Shown piece by piece: positions 33,154-39,615 of a stretch of DNA of 39,615 nt (position 1 is the stretch's first letter; the number at the start of each line of letters is the position of its first letter). The DNA lies in the NCBI GenBank assembly GCA_029265155.1, contig JAJUJV010000007.1, positions 1 to 39,615 on the forward strand, written 5' to 3'. The DNA is from Altererythrobacter sp. (lineage in GTDB: Bacteria; Pseudomonadota; Alphaproteobacteria; Sphingomonadales; Sphingomonadaceae). The translations under genes and the position numbers were made by a program. The notes beneath the pieces were generated by a model, which did no database searches, had not been told where the DNA came from, and saw nothing but the letters and a program-made list of their open reading frames with translations.

Positions 33154-33471
33154 TCAGTTACCGAGCCGCCGCGCGGGCTGGTCCCACACCGGCGCGCAGA
33201 TGTAGATTTCAGCCAGCTCGTAAGCCTTGCGATCGGCACGCGCAGGCTGCGCATCGCGCACTTCGACCGTACCATCGGAGACCGCCGTTCCCCGGCCGCG
33301 GCAGGTTTCATGCGCCTTGCGCGCAACCGCATCCTGCGCGGCCAGATTCCCACGCACGCTCGTGTCGTCGAACACGACCTTCACGCGGAATCGGTCGTCG
33401 TCGAGCTGCTCTACGGTAGGTCCCGAGAGCGTCACCGCCACAAGGAAGGACGAGAGAAAGCCGACGACCAT
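33154..33471 (-). CDS. Hypothetical exported protein
   Basis: A 105-residue protein with an N-terminal hydrophobic stretch (MVVGFLSSFLVAVTLSG) that looks like a signal peptide, then a soluble part with DDDRFRVKVVFDDTSVRGNLAAQDAVARKAHETCRGRGTAVSDGTVEV. Two cysteines (in ETCRGRG and YICAPV) may form a disulfide. I do not recognise a family with certainty, but the CRGRG-AVSDGTVEV pattern resembles small periplasmic proteins of sphingomonads. ATG 33471 is the best start; no ribosome site is visible, and the open frame continues upstream into gshA in a different frame. It is 58 bases downstream of gshA on the same strand. Confidence 0.62.
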   Translation of the reverse strand: MVVGFLSSFLVAVTLSGPTVEQLDDDRFRVKVVFDDTSVRGNLAAQDAVARKAHETCRGRGTAVSDGTVEVRDAQPARADRKAYELAEIYICAPVWDQPARRLGN

Positions 33472-33529
33472 TTGCGAGTTGTACCGTTCGGAGGGCCAGC
33501 CGGCAACGTGCGGTCGGTCCGCTCCCTGA

Positions 33530-34900
33530 TCAGAAGCTCTCTTCGTAAACCCGGCCGACATCCCCGCCCCAAGGCCCGTGGAGCTTATCGAGCAGGCGCT
33601 GGGCCGGGACTTTACCGCTGTCGACGATTTCCTGCAGCGGCTCCAGGAAGCCGGCCTCGCTGTCACCGCTGGAGTTCAGCCGGTTGCGCGAGACGAGGCC
33701 TTGCCGCGAGATTGCCAGCACCTCGCGCGCGAGATCGAGCAGACGGCCACCTCCGGGCACAGGTGCATCGAGCGCAAATTTCGGCACCGCATTTCGAAGC
33801 GCTTCGCGCTCTTCCATCGTCCAATCCTTGACCAGCGCCCAGGCAGCATCGAGCGCCGCGTTGTCGTAAAGGAGACCGACCCAGAACGCCGGCAGGGCAC
33901 ATATCCGGTTCCAGGGACCGCCATCGGCACCACGCATCTCCAGGAAGCTCTTCAGCCGGACTTCGGGAAAAGCCGTCGAAAGGTGATCGATCCAGTCGCT
34001 CGTCGCCGGGAGCTCGCCCGGCAGCGCCGGCAGCTTGCCTGCCAGAAAATCGCGAAAACTCTGCCCGGCGGCGTCGATGTACCGGCCGTCACGGAACACG
34101 AAGTACATCGGCACGTCGAGCATGTAATCGACATAGCGTTCATAGCCGAAGCCCTCTTCGAACACGAACGGCAGCATGCCGGTGCGGTGGGGATCCGTAT
34201 CCGACCAGATATGGCTGCGATAGCTGAGGAAGCCGTTCGGTTTGCCTTCGGTGAAGGGCGAGTTGGCGAACAGCGCAGTGGCGAGCGGCTGCAGCGCCAG
34301 ACCGACCTGGAACTTCCTCACCATGTCCGCTTCGGAGCCATAGTCGAGGTTCACCTGGATCGTGCAGGTGCGCAGCATCATGTCGAGGCCGAGACTGCCG
34401 ACCTTCGGCATGTGGCGCAGCATGATCTCGTACCGGCCTTTCGGCATGATCGGCAGTTCGTCGCGCCGCTTGTCTGGCCACATTCCGAGGCCGAGGAAGC
34501 CCACTCCGCAGGTTTCACCCACCGCCTTGACCTGGTCGAGGTGGCGACCGGTTTCGGCGCAAGTCTGGTGGAGGTTCTCCAGCGGAGCGCCGGACAGCTC
34601 GAGCTGGCCGGCGGGTTCCAGGCTGACGGTGCCATCGTCGCCGCTCATCGCGATGACCTTCCCGCCTTCCTCGACCGGCTCCCAGCCGAACTGGCGCAGC
34701 TCCATCAGAATGTCACGGATACCGCCCGGCTCGTCATAGCTCGGAGCCCGATGATCGTCGCGCTTGTAGACCAGCTTCTCATGCTCGGTGCCGATCCGCC
34801 AGCGTTCCGGCGGCTTCTCGCCGGCCTGGATCGGCGCGACGAGTTGCTCGCGCCGTTCGATACGTTCTTCTTCCCCGCTCGACCCCGTGCGCGTGCTCAT
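33530..34900 (-). CDS. gshA: Glutamate-cysteine ligase (GCS2 type)
   Basis: It makes gamma-glutamylcysteine from glutamate and cysteine, the first step of glutathione synthesis. The 456-residue protein is of the proteobacterial/plant GCS2 type (also the family of EgtA): [71 protein letters not shown], and [24 protein letters not shown]. The start ATG 34900 ([20 protein letters not shown]) is the family-like one; a GTG at 34942 would add 14 residues. It is 57 bases downstream of rsmE on the same strand. It may also feed gamma-glutamylcysteine to EgtB, but that is inference. Confidence 0.94.
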   Translation of the reverse strand: MSTRTGSSGEEERIERREQLVAPIQAGEKPPERWRIGTEHEKLVYKRDDHRAPSYDEPGGIRDILMELRQFGWEPVEEGGKVIAMSGDDGTVSLEPAGQLELSGAPLENLHQTCAETGRHLDQVKAVGETCGVGFLGLGMWPDKRRDELPIMPKGRYEIMLRHMPKVGSLGLDMMLRTCTIQVNLDYGSEADMVRKFQVGLALQPLATALFANSPFTEGKPNGFLSYRSHIWSDTDPHRTGMLPFVFEEGFGYERYVDYMLDVPMYFVFRDGRYIDAAGQSFRDFLAGKLPALPGELPATSDWIDHLSTAFPEVRLKSFLEMRGADGGPWNRICALPAFWVGLLYDNAALDAAWALVKDWTMEEREALRNAVPKFALDAPVPGGGRLLDLAREVLAISRQGLVSRNRLNSSGDSEAGFLEPLQEIVDSGKVPAQRLLDKLHGPWGGDVGRVYEESF

Positions 34901-34957
34901 GCCGGGGCCGTTAGGCGAGCCGCGACACCCGCGCCAGCGCAAAGTGCGCGCTCACCG

Positions 34958-35701
34958 CTACCAATCCCCAGCCATCGCCATCCACAGCGCAGTGGCAGCG
35001 ATCGCCGCTGTCTCTCCCCGCAGGATGCGCGGACCGAGGTTGATGGGTCGCGCTTGGGGAAGTGCCCGCACAGCTGCGCGCTCGGCATCGTCGAACCCGC
35101 CTTCCGGCCCGATCAGCAAGGCGGCTGCCCCCTCGATCGAGGGGAAAGCCTTGGCCGCCGGCTCTCCGCCAAGCTCGTCGGCGAAGAACAGCGTCCGATC
35201 GGCAGGCCAGTCGCGCAATAGCGCCTCCAGCTTCGCCGGTTCGACCAGTTCGGGCAGCGCGGTGCGGGCACACTGTTCTGCCGCTTCGGTCACCACCACG
35301 CGCGCCCGCTCCAGGTTGAGCTTATCGGCGACACATCTCCGGGTCAGCACCGGACGAATGCTCCGAACGCCGAGTTCGGTGGCTTTCTCCAGAACCCAGT
35401 CGAAGCGATCCTTCTTGAGCAACGCCGCGCAAAGCCACAGGTCAGGCACATCTTCGCGCGGGCGCAGCGGCTGACGGGCGATGAGCGAGAGTACCCGCTT
35501 ATTGGTCTCGGCGACTTCTGCCAGCCACTCGCCGGTGGCGTTGTCGCACAGGATAACCGCGTCCCCGGGATTGATCCGCATTACCCGCAGCAAGTAATGC
35601 GCCTGCGCTCCGTCGAGCCTGACTTCTGCACCGGCTGCCAGCCGCTGCTCGACGAACAACCGCGGAGCGCTGCGCGGAGGCCAGGCGGGAGTGGCAGGCA
35701 T
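34958..35701 (-). CDS. rsmE: 16S rRNA (uracil(1498)-N(3))-methyltransferase RsmE
   Basis: RsmE methylates U1498 of 16S rRNA. The 247-residue SPOUT-family protein has an N-terminal PUA-like domain (FVEQRLAAGAEVRLDGAQAHYLLRVMR) and the knotted SAM-binding domain with LLIGPEGGFDDAERAAV and LGPRILRGETAAIAA. ATG 35701. It faces ubiA across 112 bases and runs in the same direction as gshA, with which it is probably co-transcribed. Confidence 0.95.
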   Translation of the reverse strand: MPATPAWPPRSAPRLFVEQRLAAGAEVRLDGAQAHYLLRVMRINPGDAVILCDNATGEWLAEVAETNKRVLSLIARQPLRPREDVPDLWLCAALLKKDRFDWVLEKATELGVRSIRPVLTRRCVADKLNLERARVVVTEAAEQCARTALPELVEPAKLEALLRDWPADRTLFFADELGGEPAAKAFPSIEGAAALLIGPEGGFDDAERAAVRALPQARPINLGPRILRGETAAIAATALWMAMAGDW

Positions 35702-35813
35702 AGGCGCGCCCTACCCATTTCGATGTTGCAGCGGAAGAGCGGGAGCGCGGATGCGACTTCGGCTCCGGAGCTATGCCTTTCGCAAGGCTGATGAGCGCCC
35801 TATTGAGATTGGA

Positions 35814-36716
35814 ATGAGCGAAACCATCGTACCCGACAGCGAGCATCGCGGTCTGGTCGCACGGCTACCGCAACTGCCGCGCGATCTTGCTCAGCTTGCC
35901 CGCTTCGACCGGCCAATCGGCTGGTGGCTGCTGTTCTGGCCTTGCGCCTGGGGGGTGTGGCTGACCGGCGCCGGCCTGCAATGGCAATTGCTGCTATGGC
36001 TGCTGCTGGGTGCGATCGCCATGCGCGGCGCAGGCTGCGTCTATAACGACATCGTCGATGCCGATCTGGACCGGCGGGTTGCGCGGACCGCGAGCCGGCC
36101 GGTCGCCAGCGGACGAGTCAGCCGTAAGATCGCATGGGCCTGGCTGCTGGCGCTCTGTGCGGTCGGCCTGGTCGTGCTGCTGCAACTGCGCTGGGAAGCG
36201 CAACTGGTGGCGCTGGCGAGCCTGGCGCTGGTCGCCGCCTACCCGTTCATGAAGCGCATCACCTGGTGGCCGCAGGCATGGCTTGGCCTGGTCTTCACCT
36301 GGGGCGCGTTGGTCGGCTGGGCGGCCCTGCGCAGCGACCATCTCGACGTGATGCTGGCGCTCTACGCCGGCTCGATCTTCTGGTGCATGGGCTATGACAC
36401 GATCTATGCGCTGCAGGATCGGGAGGACGATGCCTTGGTCGGCATCCGGTCCAGCGCTTTGCGTCTCGGCGCGAGCGTGCAAGCCGGCGTGATCGCGTTC
36501 TACTGCCTGGCCCTGACCGGGTGGGGCTTGTCATTCTGGCTGCTCCGTCAGGATTGGGTCGCGCTCTTGGCACTGATTCCGGCGGCGCTGCACCTGATGT
36601 GGCAGGCCTTCACTCTGGACCCGGCGGACCCTGACAACCCGCTGGCCCGCTTCCGCTCGAACCGCTTCGCCGGGCTCCTGGTTGCGTTAGGCTGCCTGGT
36701 CGTCGGGAACGCCTGA
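35814..36716 (+). CDS. ubiA: 4-hydroxybenzoate polyprenyltransferase UbiA
   Basis: UbiA joins a polyprenyl chain to 4-hydroxybenzoate in ubiquinone synthesis, in the inner membrane. The 300-residue protein has about eight or nine membrane helices and both aspartate-rich motifs: NDIVDADLD (near residue 79) and, later, YDTIYALQDREDD, which bind prenyl diphosphate through Mg2+. The FDRPIGWWLLFWPCAWG opening is typical of bacterial UbiA. ATG 35814 follows GAGATTGG. Its stop TGA lies directly against the stop of the convergent ICMT-like gene, with no bases between. Confidence 0.95.
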   Translation: MSETIVPDSEHRGLVARLPQLPRDLAQLARFDRPIGWWLLFWPCAWGVWLTGAGLQWQLLLWLLLGAIAMRGAGCVYNDIVDADLDRRVARTASRPVASGRVSRKIAWAWLLALCAVGLVVLLQLRWEAQLVALASLALVAAYPFMKRITWWPQAWLGLVFTWGALVGWAALRSDHLDVMLALYAGSIFWCMGYDTIYALQDREDDALVGIRSSALRLGASVQAGVIAFYCLALTGWGLSFWLLRQDWVALLALIPAALHLMWQAFTLDPADPDNPLARFRSNRFAGLLVALGCLVVGNA

Positions 36717-38069
36717 CTATTCCGCCGGCTGCATTTGCGGCCGGTCGGAACGGACCTTCGCGAACAGGCGCGTCAACGGCGCCGTGATCGGTCCGTGGCG
36801 TGTCATCCAGGCATGGTATGCGCGGTACTTCGGGTCCTCGTCCAGCAGATGCGCCTCCTCGGTCCGCGCGCGCCAGTAATAGATGCCGCTGACGCAGGCG
36901 AGAAACACCGTATTGCGGATCGCTTCGGTGGTCGAACCGCTCGTCACCAGGAAGGGCATCGCCGAGCACCACCAGAACAGGTTCTTCGACAAGTAAGCGG
37001 GGTGGCGCGTAAAGCGGTACGGCCCATTGGTGAGAACACCGCGATAGGTAAGGTTCGAAAAGCGAATGCCGAACGCCACAGTAGCCCAGGCGTAAACCGC
37101 GGTCAGGAACGCCAGCCAGCCAGCCCAGAGCCAAAGCAACGGCTCGTTACCTGCAAACCAGTGCGCCCAATCGGCTGTCTCATATTCGTACTGGATGATC
37201 CCGCCCTGGCCCATGAAGGCGTAGACGAAAGGTGGATAGCAGATGAGCGCCGCAACCCAGCCGGAAAGGAACGGATTCCCGCTGCGGATCTGGGCATCTA
37301 GCGGGCGCAGCGTCAGCAGGTAGCCGACGGTGCCGATCTGCACGTCGATCAGGAATAGCAGCTCGAACAGCAAAACGCCCGTCTGGACCGGGTTGCTGGA
37401 CACGGCGCCAAGGTCAGCCTCCACCACGTGCGCAAAGCCGGCGGGAAGGATCGAGATCATGAAGGCGCCGAAGAACGCTTTGATGATCCAGGCGCGCCAG
37501 TGGCGCTTCACCTCGTCCATGTCCCAAGGCTCGCGGCCCAGCAGCATGGCGCCGAAATGCCAGGCATGGTCGCGCGGCTCGACGAGGTAGCGATCGAGCC
37601 ACAGGACATAAGGTAGCGACAGAACGACCATCGGCCCCGCCGCGACAGCGATCACGCGCATCGCGAAGAGGTACTGGCCGTCCCAGTACCAGCGACCGAG
37701 AGCATAGAGCCCAGCGATGATCAGCCAGGTGACCCAGAGCCCGACAATCTTGGTCACCGTGACGTCCAGCACGACGCCGAGCGGCCGCGGCCGGGTCCAA
37801 TCGATGCCCGTCGAAGGACGACGGTGGACTTTCTCCACCCATACTGACCAGGCCGCCATCGCCAGTCCGGCCAAGACCATCGCCAGCAACGCCGAATGCG
37901 GCCCCGATAGCGGCTCGGCCGGTGCGGGAATATCGAACCGTTCGACCAGCGTCGGCCACAGACGCGCGAAAGCGATCCAGCCGAACAACGCCACTAGGCC
38001 TACCACTCCGACCCATGGCGACACGTCGCTCGGCGGCCGCTGTTCGGGAACCGGGGAAGGCGCGCTCAT
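36717..38069 (-). CDS. Large membrane protein with C-terminal ICMT-like methyltransferase domain
   Basis: A 450-residue protein with about ten hydrophobic segments. The last 110 residues match the isoprenylcysteine carboxyl methyltransferase-type fold: GVLTNGPYRFTRHPAYLSKNLFWW, with the RHPxY motif, and EEAHLLDEDPKYRAYHAW. That family uses SAM to methylate lipids or prenylated substrates in membranes. The N-terminal two thirds are a further multi-helix region that I do not recognise, with SGPHSALLAMVLAGLAMAAW and RDHAWHFGAMLLGREPWDMDEVKRHW. ATG 38069. It is not next to other lipid genes except ubiA, with which it meets tail to tail. Substrate unknown. Confidence 0.75.
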   Translation of the reverse strand: MSAPSPVPEQRPPSDVSPWVGVVGLVALFGWIAFARLWPTLVERFDIPAPAEPLSGPHSALLAMVLAGLAMAAWSVWVEKVHRRPSTGIDWTRPRPLGVVLDVTVTKIVGLWVTWLIIAGLYALGRWYWDGQYLFAMRVIAVAAGPMVVLSLPYVLWLDRYLVEPRDHAWHFGAMLLGREPWDMDEVKRHWRAWIIKAFFGAFMISILPAGFAHVVEADLGAVSSNPVQTGVLLFELLFLIDVQIGTVGYLLTLRPLDAQIRSGNPFLSGWVAALICYPPFVYAFMGQGGIIQYEYETADWAHWFAGNEPLLWLWAGWLAFLTAVYAWATVAFGIRFSNLTYRGVLTNGPYRFTRHPAYLSKNLFWWCSAMPFLVTSGSTTEAIRNTVFLACVSGIYYWRARTEEAHLLDEDPKYRAYHAWMTRHGPITAPLTRLFAKVRSDRPQMQPAE

Positions 38070-38131
38070 GCCGTCCCGCTTAGTGCGGAACGGTTAAAGG
38101 GGCGGTAACACCCCGGGCGCCGGCAACGGCC

Positions 38132-39511
38132 TCACCGCCAAGCGGTGATGCGACCGTCGTCGTCCAAGATGTAAAGCGTGTTGTTGGCAACCAGCGGCGG
38201 CAGAGACACCGAACCATTGAGTTCGGTAAACGGCGCTGCTTCGCCGGTCATCACATCGACCGACTGGACTTCGCCTTCGGAGCTGGCAATCCACAGGCGG
38301 TTGCTGGCCAGCACCGGCCCGGTCCAGAAGATCGGCCCGGTCTCGTTACGCGGGTTGCGCCACCGCTCCAGCTGAGTGACCCAGCGCACGCGACCGGTCG
38401 TCCGCGCAATCGCCAGCAACCGTGAATCGTCGGTCAGTGTGAAGATCCATTCACCGGCGATCGCGGGGGTCGAAATACCGGCGAGCGTCAGTTCCCAGAT
38501 TCGCTGGCCGGTAACGAGCTCATAAGCCGCCATGCGGCCGCCCTGCCCGAGCGCATAGACCCGCCCGTTGTCGATGATAGGGTCCGCATCGACGTCCGTC
38601 AGCGTGCCGACCTGCGTCGAAATCGAGGTGCGTGCCAGTGCGTCCGACCACAGGTTGCGGCCGTTCTCGTAGCGATAGGCGACCAGTTCGCCCGAGGAAT
38701 AGCCGGCGATGACAGTACCCTGCCCGGCCGCCGGAGCGGCAACGCCGAACACGCCCGACTGCCCGCCTGCGGCGACTTCCTGCCACACCAACGAACCGTC
38801 CTGCGCGCTGAGCGCGTGGATTTGGTTGTCCTGCGTCATCACATAGACGGTGTTGAACGCGATCGTCGGCGCCCCGCGTAGCGGCCCCGCCGGTCGTACG
38901 CGCCAGAGCTCCGACCCGGTCTGCGCATCGAGCGCGACCACGTCGCCGGCACCGTTGGTCGCGTAGACGCGGCCATCGGCATAGCTCGCCCCGCCGCCGA
39001 AGGTGGAATCGCGCAAGTCGCGCTCAACCTCGATGCGGTGCGTCCAGCGCCGTGCGCCGGTCGCGGCATCGAAAGCGTGAACGTCGCCAGCGGTGTCCAC
39101 CACGAACAGCGATCCGCCCCCCACCACCGGAGCCGAAGCCAAGCGCCGGCGCGGGTTGCTGCCCTGGATCGTCGCAGTCCAGGCGCGCGTCGGCGTGGCG
39201 CTGAGCGTGGCATGACCCGGTGCCTTGGCGGCATTGCCGCCGGCCTGCGGCCAATCAGCGTTGGTCTGCGGCGGAGGCAAGACAACCGCGACGTTGGCAA
39301 GCGTCGGATCGGCCTTCACTTCGCTGGCGATGCGGGAAAGAATCGGCGTGCGGTTGCCGATCGTCGGCGTCGCTTTCTCGTCCTTGCCGCCGCCGATTCC
39401 TAGCGTGCCGCAGGCACCGAGCCCAGCTAGCAGCAGCGGCAGCATCAGGCAGCGCAGGCCCTTGCGGATCGGCCGCGGCGAAGCTTGTTCCATCGATCGC
39501 ATCATCCTCAT
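38132..39511 (-). CDS. bamB: Outer membrane protein assembly factor BamB
   Basis: BamB is a lipoprotein of the BAM complex that helps insert beta-barrel proteins into the outer membrane. The 459-residue protein has a lipobox ending at C34 (LAGLGAC), then an eight-bladed propeller of PQQ-like repeats (GDVHAFDAATGARRWTHR, GDVVALDAQTGSELWRV, QIHALSAQDGSLVWQE, GELVAYRYENGRNLW and so on). ATG 39511 overlaps the stop of the upstream gene (ATGA); internal ATGs at 39505, 39502 and 39493 are also possible. The usual next gene der is not found downstream. Confidence 0.94.
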   Translation of the reverse strand: MRMMRSMEQASPRPIRKGLRCLMLPLLLAGLGACGTLGIGGGKDEKATPTIGNRTPILSRIASEVKADPTLANVAVVLPPPQTNADWPQAGGNAAKAPGHATLSATPTRAWTATIQGSNPRRRLASAPVVGGGSLFVVDTAGDVHAFDAATGARRWTHRIEVERDLRDSTFGGGASYADGRVYATNGAGDVVALDAQTGSELWRVRPAGPLRGAPTIAFNTVYVMTQDNQIHALSAQDGSLVWQEVAAGGQSGVFGVAAPAAGQGTVIAGYSSGELVAYRYENGRNLWSDALARTSISTQVGTLTDVDADPIIDNGRVYALGQGGRMAAYELVTGQRIWELTLAGISTPAIAGEWIFTLTDDSRLLAIARTTGRVRWVTQLERWRNPRNETGPIFWTGPVLASNRLWIASSEGEVQSVDVMTGEAAPFTELNGSVSLPPLVANNTLYILDDDGRITAWR

Positions 39512-39615
39512 TGTGCCGGCGCCACCGGAGCGGCTGCGGCGGAGGCATCGGTTTCCTGGCGCATCTCGGTAAGGGTCTGATCCACGTCCTCCACGGCATC
39601 GACGCCGAGCAGGCC
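39508..39615 (-). CDS. C-terminal end of the gene upstream of bamB, probably a tetratricopeptide (YfgM-like) protein
   Basis: The last 35 codons of an open frame run off the window edge and end TGA at 39510-39508, overlapping the bamB ATG (ATGA). The peptide reads GLLGVDAVEDVDQTLTEMRQ followed by an Ala/Pro-rich tail. There is too little to identify it directly; the gene before bamB is usually a YfgM-like tetratricopeptide membrane protein, so that is a guess from context. Confidence 0.6.
   Translation of the reverse strand, partial: GLLGVDAVEDVDQTLTEMRQETDASAAAAPVAPAQ

Noticed and set aside
33578..35221. A 547-codon open frame on the plus strand
   Set aside because: It lies antisense to gshA and rsmE, both with clear family motifs. 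High-GC coding DNA often leaves long open frames on the other strand; the translated text has no domain.

Overview
The window looks like chromosomal core DNA from a high-GC alphaproteobacterium, most likely a member of the Sphingomonadales. The reasons are the alphaproteobacterial block nfu / nitroreductase / tsaB / rimI / mucR / fur / plsC / miaB / phoH / ybeY / corC, the run mutY / dciA (DUF721) / DsbA / DsbA / smc, a MucR/Ros regulator, a DUF1489 protein, and GshA of the proteobacterial/plant (GCS2) type. No phage, insertion sequence, CRISPR array, rRNA or tRNA was seen. Genes are dense and no gap without a gene reaches 300 bases.

Layout. At 1-346 is the tail of a sulfatase. From 343 to about 9200 all genes are on the minus strand: an M16 zinc peptidase, class II DAHP synthase (first step of aromatic amino acid synthesis), the ergothioneine pair egtB-egtD, a membrane-anchored retropepsin-like protease and an MFS transporter of the aromatic acid type. 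From 9295 to 18185 a long plus-strand block carries Fe-S assembly (Nfu), a RutE-like nitroreductase, tRNA modification (TsaB, MiaB), RimI, two regulators (MucR type, Fur type), an acyltransferase, and PhoH-YbeY-CorC with a nucleotidyltransferase-like gene placed between phoH and ybeY. At 18261-20262 a LysR regulator is followed by two secreted NTF2/SnoaL-fold proteins.

From 20281 onward: a strong palindromic terminator, a cyclophilin facing the MgtE magnesium channel, a DUF1489 protein, and a small hydrophilic protein behind a good match to the EcfG general-stress promoter. Next come a minus-strand coupled trio (serine hydrolase, NudC, FrnE-like DsbA), mutY facing dciA, two DsbA-family thiol proteins, and SMC. 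From 32828 to the end are two small proteins, gshA, rsmE, ubiA, a large ICMT-like membrane protein, bamB and the tail of the gene upstream of bamB.

Themes. Many neighbours overlap by ATGA/GTGA or share stop bases, so translational coupling is common. Low-molecular-weight thiol and redox functions recur: EgtB/EgtD, GshA, three DsbA-like proteins and Nfu. No wholly new multi-gene system is evident. The best leads are the EcfG-type promoter sites, the nucleotidyltransferase inside the phoH-ybeY pair, the LysR plus twin NTF2-fold cassette, and the two-part ICMT-like membrane protein.
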